Positions 46,119 to 54,239 of a DNA stretch of 64,000 nucleotides are shown here, piece by piece. Every line of letters starts with the position of its first letter. The stretch's first letter is position 1. The DNA comes from Martinezella tropici (GTDB lineage: Bacteria; Pseudomonadota; Alphaproteobacteria; Rhizobiales; Rhizobiaceae). The position numbers and the translations under genes were made by a program. A model generated the notes under the pieces. It saw only the letters and a program-made list of their open reading frames with translations. It searched no databases and was not told the DNA's origin. Where the stretch lies: contig JUHI01000002.1 of the NCBI GenBank assembly GCA_000799755.1, forward strand, positions 186,001 through 250,000. The letters run 5' to 3'.

Positions 46119-47153
46119 TCACGCCCAGCCGAGCAGCTCCCGCCGCACGACCTTTTCCAGCACATTCATGCCGTCTTCGCTGTCGTTGAGACAGGGGATA
46201 TGGGTGAACTTGTCGCCGCCATTGTGATGGAAGGATTCCGCCGCCTGTTCGGCGATCTCCTCCAGCGTCTCCAGGCAGTCGGAGACGAAACCCGGATTGA
46301 GTACGGCGATCCGTTTGGTGCCATCCCTGGCAAGCTGTTCCACCGTCTTGTCGGTGTAGGGCTGCAGCCATTCCTCCGGGCCGAAGCGGGACTGGAACGT
46401 GACCATGAACTGATCTTCGGTCAGACCGAGCTTTTCCCGCAGCAGGCGGCCGGTCTTCTGACAGAAACAGTAATAGGGGTCGCCCAGCTTGAAATAGGAC
46501 ATGGGGATGCCGTGGAAGGACGCGATGATCTTTTCCGGCTGCCAATCCAGCGTCGAGAGGTGCCGGGTCACGGAATTGGCGAGCGCCTCGATATAGGCCT
46601 CGTCGTCATGATATTGCGGCACGGTGCGGATGGCCGGCTGCCAACGCATCTTCTGGAGCTTCTCGAAGGCCTTGTCGTTGACGGTCGCCGTCGTTGCTGC
46701 TGCATATTGCGGATAGAGCGGAAAGAGCACGATGCGCTCGCAGCCTTCGTCCTTCAGCGCCTGGATTCGGTCGGCGATCGAAGGCTGGCCGTAGCGCATG
46801 GCCCAGTCGACCTTGACATTGGGCAGGTCGCGCAGGCGCTCGGCCATCAGGTCCGACTGGTTGCGCGTATAGGTGCGCAGGAAGCTTTCGTTCTTCTCCT
46901 TGTTCCAGATCATCTCGTAGGCCTTGCCGACCTTTTGCGGGCGGGTGTTGAGCACGATGCCGAACAGGATCGGGTACCATTTCCAGCGCGACCACTCGAT
47001 GACGCGGCGATCGGTCAGGAACTCGCGCAGGTAGCGGCGCATGGAGGAATAGTCGGTGCCATCAGGCGTCCCAAGATTGATGAGCAGCACGCCGACCTTG
47101 CCGTATTTCACGCTTGGGTGATCGGGCGGAAGTGCCGTCAGGTCTGCTGTCAT
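46119..47153 (-). CDS. hemH: Ferrochelatase
   Basis: This 344-residue enzyme inserts Fe2+ into protoporphyrin IX, the last step of protoheme synthesis. Seen are VGVLLINLGTPDG at the N-terminus, the SFHGIPMSYF segment with the conserved His214 and the SRFGPEEWLQPYT segment with the active-site Glu. I start at 47153, where AGAGGA lies nine bases before ATG; a longer reading to 47243 has no ribosome site. A terminator separates it from the upstream 5'-nucleotidase gene. An iron-responsive (Irr or RirA) site was not identified. Confidence 0.95.
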   Translation of the reverse strand: MTADLTALPPDHPSVKYGKVGVLLINLGTPDGTDYSSMRRYLREFLTDRRVIEWSRWKWYPILFGIVLNTRPQKVGKAYEMIWNKEKNESFLRTYTRNQSDLMAERLRDLPNVKVDWAMRYGQPSIADRIQALKDEGCERIVLFPLYPQYAAATTATVNDKAFEKLQKMRWQPAIRTVPQYHDDEAYIEALANSVTRHLSTLDWQPEKIIASFHGIPMSYFKLGDPYYCFCQKTGRLLREKLGLTEDQFMVTFQSRFGPEEWLQPYTDKTVEQLARDGTKRIAVLNPGFVSDCLETLEEIAEQAAESFHHNGGDKFTHIPCLNDSEDGMNVLEKVVRRELLGWA

Positions 47154-47195
47154 CGATTGGATTCCTCTCAAGATACGAAGCACTTCACATAAGAA

Positions 47196-47227
47196 CAAAA
47201 GCCGGTCCGGGGAAGCCCGGACCGGCT
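47196..47227 (-). terminator. Terminator of the 5'-nucleotidase/LysM gene
   Basis: A perfect 11-bp stem AGCCGGTCCGG/CCGGACCGGCT is followed leftward by TTTTGTTCTT. It lies 24 bp beyond the stop, upstream of hemH. Confidence 0.85.
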
Positions 47228-47250
47228 GGGGCAGGCGAGACAAATCGTCC

Positions 47251-49353
47251 TTACTTGGCCGGAATCCTCAACTTTTCGCCGACGGTCAGGTGATGCGGCT
47301 TGATATTGTGGTTTGCCGCCAGAAGTTTGCGCCATTGCCTGGCGTTGCCGTAGTAGGTCTTGGCGAGATCCCAGAGCGTGTCGCCGGCGACGACCACATG
47401 CGTCGTCGGAGTCTTCGGCGGTTCGCTGGCCTTGGTTTCCGGCGCTGTGGCTGCCGGAGCCGTGGTAGCCGGTGCGGCGGCGGCCGGGGTTTCCGTCGCT
47501 GGAGCCGAGGTCGCGGGCGTCGACTGTACCGGGTCGGACTTTGTCGGGGCGGACGGCGTTGCGGCGGGGTTGGCCGGCATGGTCGTGCTCGGTGTCGTCA
47601 CCGCCGGGGCGGAAGAGGCCGGAGGGGTCGTCGTGGGCGATGCTGCGCCCTTATCGTCGGCTGCCGGCGCCGGTTGCTGTGCAGGTACAGCCTGCTGTGT
47701 TGCGTCTGCGGGCTTTGCCGGCTCCGGCTGCGCTGCTGCCGCGGCGGCGGCAACCTGGGTTATGCGGCCATCCGTATAGGGCTTGTAGGGATTATGTGCG
47801 CCGAGATAATCGGCAACCACCGATTCCAGGTTGGGGCCGAAGTCATAGGCATTCTTGCCGTCCTTTGCGAAGACCGTGTAACCGTCGCCGCCGGCGCGCA
47901 TATAGTTGTTGCTGACGACGCCATAGGTCTTTTCGGGGTCGATCGGCTTGAATTCGGTGCTTTCCTGCACTTCGACCGAGACCAGACGGCTTCCTGGCGG
48001 CTTCGATTTGTCGAAGCTGTATTTGAGGCCGGCGACCTGCGGGAAGCGACCGGCACCGTCGTCGATCTGGCTGAGGCCGTTTTCGAGCGCGGCCTTCACA
48101 TCAGCGCCCGTCAGCTGGAAGGTCGCAACCGTGTTCTGGAAGGGCAGCACGGTCAAGACGTCGCCCATGCTGACATCGCCGGCGGCGATGGAGGCTCGCA
48201 GGCCGCCACCGTTCTGGATGGCGATCGAGATGCCCTGTGCCTTGGTGCGATCGAGGATCGCATCGGCCACCAGATTGCCCATCGAGCATTCCTGGACGCG
48301 GCAGATTTCGCGCGCGCCTTCGATCGGACCTTGCGAATTGCCGATGACCTTCTTGCGCAGCTCCTCGATTGGCTTGGCCATTTCCTGCACGCGGGCGAGG
48401 ATCGTCGGATCGGGCTTGATGGAGGAATCGAGCAGGATCGGGTCGCCCTTGGCATCCTTGACGGCGCCGTTGTCGTCGAAGGTGACGACGAGATCGCCGA
48501 GATACTTGCCATAGGAGGCGGCCTGGACAACAGGGACCTTATAGCCCGCCGGATTGTCGACCATGGTCGGATAGGGGCCGGCGGCCTTCGGGTCGGTATT
48601 CGACAAGAGCGTGTGCGAGTGGCCGCCGACAACGACGCTGACGCCGGCGATCTTGGCGATCTTCTCGACATCGCGGGGATAGCCGACATGGGTGAGCGCG
48701 ATGATCTTGTTGACGCCCTGCGATTTCAGTGCGTCGACTTCGGCGCTGATGGCGGCGGCATCGTCGGTGATCTTCACATGCGGGCCGGGAGAGGCGAGCT
48801 CCGGCGTCTCTGTCGTCACCGCACCGACGATGCCGATCTTCTGGCCGCCGATGTCGAGTACGATCGACTTCTTGATGCGGTTGCCGAGCTTCGACTGGTC
48901 GTCGACCACCAGATTGGCGGTTACGACCGGGAACTGCGCCTTGTCGAGGAAGGCGGCCAGCGGGCCTTCGCCATCGTCGAATTCGTGATTGCCGACCGTC
49001 ATGGCGTCGATCTTCATGTCGTTCAGGAATTCGACTTCGGCCGCCCCCTTATAGGTCGTGTAGAACAGGGAGCCCTGGAAATTATCGCCGGCATCGAGAA
49101 CAAGCACGTTCTGGCCGGCAAGGGCTGCGCGTCTCTGGTCGATGGCAGCTTTCAGCCGCGCGGCACCGCCGAAGCACTCGTTCTTGGCTTCCTCGGCTGC
49201 CGAGCAGGTGGCGTCGAACTTGTTGATCGACTCCACGCGCGAATGGAAATCGTTGAAGTGCAGGATGTTGAGCTGATAGTCCGCGAAGGCGGCGCTGGTG
49301 CTCAGCGCCAGCAGCGTTGCGGCCAAAAGACCCACTCCGAAGGGCTGCTTCAT
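47251..49353 (-). CDS. 5'-nucleotidase/metallophosphoesterase with C-terminal LysM domain
   Basis: This exported protein has 700 residues. Signal peptide: about 1-24. The metallophosphoesterase domain shows HFNDFHS (metal ligands), GDNFQGSLFY, GNHEFDDGE and GHSHTLL, as in UshA-type 5'-nucleotidases. The C-terminal 5'-nucleotidase domain (about 330-530) carries the IQNGGGLRASI substrate segment. A Pro/Ala/Thr-rich linker of over 100 residues leads to a LysM domain (about 651-699, GDTLWDLAKTYYGN) that would tether it to peptidoglycan. It should dephosphorylate nucleotides in the periplasm for phosphate or nucleoside salvage. No Pho box was recognised. The gene is monocistronic. Confidence 0.9.
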   Translation of the reverse strand: MKQPFGVGLLAATLLALSTSAAFADYQLNILHFNDFHSRVESINKFDATCSAAEEAKNECFGGAARLKAAIDQRRAALAGQNVLVLDAGDNFQGSLFYTTYKGAAEVEFLNDMKIDAMTVGNHEFDDGEGPLAAFLDKAQFPVVTANLVVDDQSKLGNRIKKSIVLDIGGQKIGIVGAVTTETPELASPGPHVKITDDAAAISAEVDALKSQGVNKIIALTHVGYPRDVEKIAKIAGVSVVVGGHSHTLLSNTDPKAAGPYPTMVDNPAGYKVPVVQAASYGKYLGDLVVTFDDNGAVKDAKGDPILLDSSIKPDPTILARVQEMAKPIEELRKKVIGNSQGPIEGAREICRVQECSMGNLVADAILDRTKAQGISIAIQNGGGLRASIAAGDVSMGDVLTVLPFQNTVATFQLTGADVKAALENGLSQIDDGAGRFPQVAGLKYSFDKSKPPGSRLVSVEVQESTEFKPIDPEKTYGVVSNNYMRAGGDGYTVFAKDGKNAYDFGPNLESVVADYLGAHNPYKPYTDGRITQVAAAAAAAQPEPAKPADATQQAVPAQQPAPAADDKGAASPTTTPPASSAPAVTTPSTTMPANPAATPSAPTKSDPVQSTPATSAPATETPAAAAPATTAPAATAPETKASEPPKTPTTHVVVAGDTLWDLAKTYYGNARQWRKLLAANHNIKPHHLTVGEKLRIPAK

Positions 49354-49500
49354 CTGTCTCTCCTGTTGGTCATTGCAATCCGGCCCGCCAATGCCCCAAG
49401 GCGGTCCCCCAGGCCGATGTTTTCATCACGGCGGAGCGAGCGCAAGCAAAAGCTGTTGGCTTCATTAGGATTTTACAAAGCGAGGGAATCGGCCATCAGG

Positions 49501-49824
49501 TCAGGCGCAGGCCTCGATGGAGGCGCCACCATGGGATTCCCGCAGGGCAGCAACGGCGTTCCAGCCGACGAAACAGAAGACAAGCAGGCAGCAGAGAGAG
49601 GCGACGAGATGAAGGCGTCGATTCCGCTTCCGATAAAGGAGGATAGCGCCGACGCCGTAGACGAGCAAAGCGGGCAGGGCGAAGAAGAGAACGCCTATCG
49701 GCCCGTCGCAATCGAGCGCTTCGATACCCTGGGCGCGGTAGACGTTGACCGGAAGGACCGTCGCCAGGATGGCGACGGGGAGGGCGGCAACGAGGGTCAG
49801 ATAGAGGATCAGCAGACCGCGCAT
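49501..49824 (-). CDS. Small membrane protein (107 aa)
   Basis: This hypothetical inner-membrane protein has three hydrophobic helices (about 4-26, 43-63 and 72-94) and a short polar tail. Two cysteine pairs are visible (LDCDG and a CC pair). I recognise no family. It is 28 bp downstream of the Omp10-like gene in the same direction and may be co-transcribed with it. Confidence 0.65.
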   Translation of the reverse strand: MRGLLILYLTLVAALPVAILATVLPVNVYRAQGIEALDCDGPIGVLFFALPALLVYGVGAILLYRKRNRRLHLVASLCCLLVFCFVGWNAVAALRESHGGASIEACA

Positions 49825-49852
49825 GATGCCTTATCCGTCCACTAGGCCTCTA

Positions 49853-50242
49853 TCAGCCCTGGCGATTGAGCGAGAAGTGCCCGCCAGTTTCGGAGGTGCA
49901 GTTGAGCTGGCTGGGATTGGCCAGGAAGCAATTCACCTTCGACGAGGTGCGCTTGATGTTCGAATAAAGATTGATCTGGATCACGCCGGAGGGGTCGGTC
50001 GTGTAGGTTCCCGAAGCCATCTGCTGGTTCGTGCCGTCAGTGGTGTGCGTTTCGAAGCGACCGCCGTTGAACGTCGAGTTCAGGCCGTTCGAATCGGCCC
50101 AGCTGCCTTCCACCGAATTCATCCGCGGCTGAGGCCCGCCGGGGTTCATCGTCATCGGCGGCGGTCTAGAGCCACCGAAATCGACGCAGGCAGATAAAGC
50201 TGCTGCGGCGGCGAGGAGGGCAAGAGCGGTTCTCATCTTCAT
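49853..50242 (-). CDS. Omp10-like outer-membrane lipoprotein
   Basis: This 129-residue lipoprotein has a signal peptide ending in the lipobox LSAC (Cys19). The mature part resembles Brucella Omp10: EGSWADSNGLNSTFNGGRFETHTTD, then the SSKVNCFLANPSQLNCTSE stretch near the C-terminus. Omp10 is a minor outer-membrane lipoprotein important for surface properties and virulence in Brucella; its biochemical activity is unknown. Two cysteines in the mature part probably form a disulfide. Confidence 0.85.
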   Translation of the reverse strand: MKMRTALALLAAAAALSACVDFGGSRPPPMTMNPGGPQPRMNSVEGSWADSNGLNSTFNGGRFETHTTDGTNQQMASGTYTTDPSGVIQINLYSNIKRTSSKVNCFLANPSQLNCTSETGGHFSLNRQG

Positions 50243-50361
50243 AAATATCTCCCGCGAATAAGGGCGGACTAAAGGCGTATCGGTTGCAAGGAAGATGGCG
50301 CGACCATCGGGCTAAAGCAAGGCTTCACAGGCGATCTGATTGATTTATCTGGCTTGCGTAA

Positions 50362-50392
50362 CAAAAATGCCCGCACGACCTGTGCGGGCATT
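50362..50392 (-). terminator. Terminator of homospermidine synthase
   Basis: A perfect 11-bp stem AATGCCCGCAC/GTGCGGGCATT (loop GACCT) is followed leftward by TTTTTG. Confidence 0.9.
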
Positions 50393-50421
50393 CGAGCTTG
50401 CATTGGGCTGACGCTATACGC

Positions 50422-51873
50422 TTAGCGAACCAGGATGTTCCGGAACTGCCAGGGGTCCTTGGTGTCGATGTCTTCCGGGAACAGGCCCGGGCGGCCATCG
50501 AGCGGGGTCCAGTCGGTGTAGTGGCCTTCGACCGGGCCGAGATAGGGCAGCTGGACTTCGAGGCAGCGCTTGTAGTCGACTTCGTCGGCTTCGACGATGC
50601 CGGCCTTCGGATTTTCCAGCGCCCAGACCATGCCGGCGAGCACGGCGGAGGTCACCTGCAGACCGGTGGCGTTCTGGTAGGGAGCGATGCGGCGGGTCTC
50701 TTCGAGAGACAGGCGCGAACCGTACCAATAGGCGTTCTTGTCGTGGCCGTAGAGCAGCACGCCGAGCTCGTCGATGCCGTCCTCAAGCTCGTGTTCGTCG
50801 AGAACGTGGTGGACCGGCTGCGGTGTGCCGCCATTGCCGAACATTTCGTGCAGCGACAGCACGGCGTCGTTCGCGGGATGGTAGGCGTAGTGGCAGGTCG
50901 GGCGGAAGGTGACTTCGCCGTCCTTGTCGCGCACGGTGAAATAATCGGCGATCGAGATCGACTCGTTGTGCGTCACCAGGAAACCGTATTGCGGGCCCGG
51001 GGTCGGGCACCAGGTACGGACGCGGGTGTTGGCGCCCGGCTGTTCCAGATAGATGGCGGCCTGGCAGCCCTTCTTGTGCTTCTTGGCGTTCTTCGGCATC
51101 CAGTTTTCATGGGTGCCCCAGCCGAGTTCGGCCGGCTGCAGACCTTCGGAGATGAAGCCTTCGACAGACCAGGTGTTCCAGAAGACGTTGAGCGGCTTCG
51201 GGTGCTTGGTGCGCTGCGTGTCGCGCTCGGCAATGTGAACGCCCTTGACGCCCACCTTCTTCATCAGCTTGGCCCAGCCTTCGCGGTCATGCTGATCCGG
51301 CTCTTCGAACTTCAGGCCGATATCCTTGGCGAGGTTGACGAGCGCCTGCTTGACGAACCAGGAGACCATGCCCGGATTGGCGCCGCAGGTGGAAACCGCA
51401 GTCGTGCCGCCCGGGTTCTTTTCCTTTTCCTTGCGCATGGTTTCGCGCAGCGCGTAGTTGGTGCGGTCGGCGTTCTTCATGCTCTTGTCGAAGTAGAAGC
51501 CGAGCCAAGGCTCGACGACGGTGTCGATGTAGAGCACGTCGAGCTTGCGGCACAGCTTGACCAGATCGAGCGAACCGGTGTCGACCGAGAGGTTGACGCA
51601 GAAGCCCTGGCCGCCGCCTTCGGTGAGAAGCGGCTTCAGGAGATCCTTGTAGTTGTCCTTGGTGACATGCGCCTGGATATGGCGGACGCCATGCTTTTCC
51701 AGGATCGCCAGGTGCTCGGCATCCAACTGCGGGTCGATGACGACCATCCGGCTCTTGTCGAATTTGAAATGGCGCTCGATCAGGGGCAGGGTGCCACGGC
51801 CGATGGAGCCAAAGCCGATCATCACGATCGGACCGGTAATTTCGGCATATACCGGATAGTTGTGTTTCGTCAT
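50422..51873 (-). CDS. hss: Homospermidine synthase
   Basis: This 483-residue NAD-dependent enzyme condenses putrescine units to sym-homospermidine, the major polyamine of many rhizobia. The N-terminus has a Rossmann fold (IVMIGFGSIGRGTLPL); conserved segments include CGANPGMVSW, EGFISEGLQPAELGWGTHE and NESISIADYFT. I start at 51873, where AAGGAG lies about seven bases upstream of ATG; an upstream reading to 51912 would run through the ribosome site. A tandem 15-bp repeat lies 50-90 bp before the start. The gene is monocistronic, with no decarboxylase gene adjacent. Confidence 0.95.
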   Translation of the reverse strand: MTKHNYPVYAEITGPIVMIGFGSIGRGTLPLIERHFKFDKSRMVVIDPQLDAEHLAILEKHGVRHIQAHVTKDNYKDLLKPLLTEGGGQGFCVNLSVDTGSLDLVKLCRKLDVLYIDTVVEPWLGFYFDKSMKNADRTNYALRETMRKEKEKNPGGTTAVSTCGANPGMVSWFVKQALVNLAKDIGLKFEEPDQHDREGWAKLMKKVGVKGVHIAERDTQRTKHPKPLNVFWNTWSVEGFISEGLQPAELGWGTHENWMPKNAKKHKKGCQAAIYLEQPGANTRVRTWCPTPGPQYGFLVTHNESISIADYFTVRDKDGEVTFRPTCHYAYHPANDAVLSLHEMFGNGGTPQPVHHVLDEHELEDGIDELGVLLYGHDKNAYWYGSRLSLEETRRIAPYQNATGLQVTSAVLAGMVWALENPKAGIVEADEVDYKRCLEVQLPYLGPVEGHYTDWTPLDGRPGLFPEDIDTKDPWQFRNILVR

Positions 51874-51923
51874 TCTTTTCTCCTTCGAAAGGCAGGACGC
51901 CGTTCGGTTCACGAAATCTAGTT

Positions 51924-51961
51924 AGAGTTTGCGCGAAAGCGCTGGCAGAGTTTGCGCGAAA
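51924..51961. promoter_or_regulatory. Tandem direct repeat upstream of hss
   Basis: AGAGTTTGCGCGAAA occurs twice, at 51924-51938 and 51947-51961, with a 23-bp period, 50-90 bp upstream of the hss start. It is a candidate regulator-binding site; no known regulator consensus is recognised. Confidence 0.5.
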
Positions 51962-52104
51962 ACGCGGGTTGAGCGGCTCTAATCATAATTTGATGTCACA
52001 ATAAAGAGCTGTTCAGGGTTAGCCGGACAAAGTCAAGTGGAGGCCAACATACACGCCTTATGCGACGAGTTTGTTGCCTTCAAGGTCGGTTTTCACTGAC
52101 ATAA

Positions 52105-52133
52105 CCGAAATCGGATGACGGTCGCCGTCATCC
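52105..52133 (-). terminator. Probable terminator of the pabB-pabC-yciI operon
   Basis: A perfect 9-bp stem GGATGACGG/CCGTCATCC (loop TCG) lies directly after the yciI stop. The T-tract is weak (GATTTCGG). Confidence 0.5.
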
Positions 52134-52138
52134 GTCGA

Positions 52139-52423
52139 TCAGGCCTTCAGGCTCTCCAATCCGTCCGTGACAGTGGTCAGAGCGATTTCCTGAACCTCAT
52201 AGGCTGCGACGCCGTGGATGGTGAAAGGGTCGGCTGCGACATAGGCTTCCAGCTCGGCTTTTTCGCCGTGGGCGAAGATGACGCCCCCGGTGCGCGGCAC
52301 CTTGCGGCCCGAGGCGAGGAACCAGCCCCTGGCATAGCCCTCCTTCACCCAGGCCATGTGAGGTTCCATGTGCTTGTCGGCTTCGTCATTGCCCTTGAGG
52401 TAGGTGAGCGAGAGGATGAACAT
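52139..52423 (-). CDS. YciI-like protein
   Basis: This 94-residue protein of the YciI family has a small ferredoxin-like alpha/beta fold. Members share a conserved His and Asp: here HMAWVKEGYARGWF and DPFTIHGV, the DPF motif being typical. Catalysis by most members is unknown. It begins four bases after the stop of the aminodeoxychorismate-lyase-like gene, so it is translated in the same operon. A role in folate or p-aminobenzoate metabolism is only suggested by position. Confidence 0.88.
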   Translation of the reverse strand: MFILSLTYLKGNDEADKHMEPHMAWVKEGYARGWFLASGRKVPRTGGVIFAHGEKAELEAYVAADPFTIHGVAAYEVQEIALTTVTDGLESLKA

Positions 52424-52427
52424 TCAA

Positions 52428-53069
52428 TCAATTCCATATGAGTTGCGCGCGGATCAGGCCGCGCAGGGAGTTTCCGACATAAAGGGGGCGATCTTTCAGG
52501 TCGTCGAGCCGGATGCGGCCGACGCGGGCCTTGCGCTGGCAGATGAGTTCGGTACGCAGGACGCCGGCAAGCAGACCGGCCGATATCGGCGGGGTGCGGA
52601 GCGTGTCCGGATCATCCTCGAGGAAGATCGAGGTGATCGTTCCCTCGCACACATCATCCTTCTCATTAAGCAGCAGCACTTCATCCGCTTCATCGGGCCC
52701 ATACTCCGCGCGGGCCGCTTCATAGACCGCGCGACGCGTGGTCTTGACGCGCAGTAGCTTGTCGGCGGAATCGAGCCGGGTTGTGGCAATGCGCACGCGC
52801 CAGACGGTGTCGGGCAGCAGCGGGACAAACGGGGCCGTCGTCAACGCCGTCTGCCCCTCGCGGTCCGCCGTGAGCCGAACTCGCAAGGGCGCGGCGGCAT
52901 CGGTGACCGCCTGTTCTAGCTTTCCGAGCACGTCCTTCGGGGCTGCAAAGTCCAAACGGCGGGCAGAGCGCTGCAGTCGTGCCAGATGCAGCCGCAGACG
53001 CACGAAGCCGGCTTCCGGCTCGTAGCGCAGCGTCTCGATCAGGGAAAAATCCTCTAACGGTCGATCCAT
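52428..53069 (-). CDS. pabC: Aminodeoxychorismate lyase-like class IV aminotransferase
   Basis: This 213-residue PLP fold-type IV protein would release p-aminobenzoate and pyruvate from aminodeoxychorismate. The PLP-lysine is in LRVKTTRRAVYEAAR, and the EVLLLNEKDDVCEGTITSIF region matches the conserved N-E-x-G-x-v-tE block, partly changed (E-K-D-D). I start at 53069, which overlaps the end of pabB by 16 bases; the frame is open to 53105 without a ribosome site. It is shorter than typical PabC (about 270). The operon position supports the assignment. Confidence 0.85.
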   Translation of the reverse strand: MDRPLEDFSLIETLRYEPEAGFVRLRLHLARLQRSARRLDFAAPKDVLGKLEQAVTDAAAPLRVRLTADREGQTALTTAPFVPLLPDTVWRVRIATTRLDSADKLLRVKTTRRAVYEAARAEYGPDEADEVLLLNEKDDVCEGTITSIFLEDDPDTLRTPPISAGLLAGVLRTELICQRKARVGRIRLDDLKDRPLYVGNSLRGLIRAQLIWN

Positions 53070-54214
53070 CGGTCCCCCACGGCGAAACGCGCCTTGAGGA
53101 GGCATTCTTCATATTCCGCTTCCGCCGTCGAATCGAAGACGATGCCTCCGCCGACATTGAATACCGCGCGACCGTCTTCGAAAAGTGTGATCGTGCGGAT
53201 CGCCACCGAAAAACGCATGGCTCCATCAGGCGAGATCATGCCGATCGCGCCACAATAGGCGTCGCGCGGGCCATCTTCGAGATTGTGCAGGATCTCCATC
53301 GCCCGCATTTTCGGCGCGCCTGTTATCGAACCGCAGGGGAAGAGCGCAGCAAGGATATCGCGGATCGATATGCCCGGAAGCAGCCTCGCCTGCACATGGC
53401 TCACCATCTGGTGCAGGGTCGGGTAGGTCTCGATTTCGAAGAGTTTGGGCACGTCCAGCGTACCGACCTCGGTGATGCGCGAGATGTCGTTGCGAAGCAA
53501 GTCGACGATCATGCGGTTTTCGGCCTGCGTCTTCTCGTCGGCAAGCATTTCGGCGATGATTTTTTCATCCTCGACGGCATTCGCGCCGCGTTTGGCCGTG
53601 CCCTTCATCGGATGCGTCTCGATCCAGCCGTCTTCGTCCGTGCGGAAGAACAGCTCCGGCGAGCGCGACAGGATGATCGGGCCGCCGAGGTCGACGAGCG
53701 CGCCATATTTCACCGGCTGCCGGTCGATCAGCGACCAGAAGGCAGCGCGGGGATCGCCGTTCCAGCGGGCATGGATCGGCATGGTGAGGTTCGCCTGATA
53801 ACAGTCACCCACGCGCAGATGCTGGTGCAGCCTGTCGAACCTCTCCCGATAGGTCTCAAAATTCCAGGCAGCCTTCGGCTCCGTCAGGAACTCCTGGTTT
53901 TCCTGCCGTTGTGCGGGTTGAGCAAGTGGATGGCCGTCGCCGGCGGGCGCATCGAAAACGCCGAAGCAGAGAAGTGGCGTCTCCCTGTTGTCCTCGGCGA
54001 AGGAAGCGAGTTTTTCCTCGAAGAGGTGGCCCGCCTCATAGGCCATATAGCCGGCAAGCCACTTTCCCCGTTGCCTGGCGTCTTCCATTCGATCGAGGGC
54101 ATCAAAGAATTGCTCGCGCGTATGGGCGATGATGATCTCGGCCGGTTCGGCAAAGATCATCACCTGTCCGGTGCTGTCGTCCCTGAAAAGGACGTAGGGT
54201 ATGGCGTCGGCCAT
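53054..54214 (-). CDS. pabB: Aminodeoxychorismate synthase component I
   Basis: This 386-residue chorismate enzyme adds ammonia to chorismate for p-aminobenzoate and folate synthesis. The motif PMKGT (202-206) carries the active-site Lys204 that separates aminodeoxychorismate synthases (PIKGT) from anthranilate synthases (PIAGT). Further conserved segments are DLLRNDISRI and the CGSITGAPKMRAM segment. The N-terminal domain is short, as in many alphaproteobacteria. It is the first gene of the pabB-pabC-yciI operon and overlaps pabC. No glutamine amidotransferase (pabA) gene is adjacent, so the TrpG-type subunit must be encoded elsewhere. Confidence 0.93.
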   Translation of the reverse strand: MADAIPYVLFRDDSTGQVMIFAEPAEIIIAHTREQFFDALDRMEDARQRGKWLAGYMAYEAGHLFEEKLASFAEDNRETPLLCFGVFDAPAGDGHPLAQPAQRQENQEFLTEPKAAWNFETYRERFDRLHQHLRVGDCYQANLTMPIHARWNGDPRAAFWSLIDRQPVKYGALVDLGGPIILSRSPELFFRTDEDGWIETHPMKGTAKRGANAVEDEKIIAEMLADEKTQAENRMIVDLLRNDISRITEVGTLDVPKLFEIETYPTLHQMVSHVQARLLPGISIRDILAALFPCGSITGAPKMRAMEILHNLEDGPRDAYCGAIGMISPDGAMRFSVAIRTITLFEDGRAVFNVGGGIVFDSTAEAEYEECLLKARFAVGDRWIDR

Positions 54215-54239
54215 TGAGCACTTCTTCGGCGGTGGTGTG

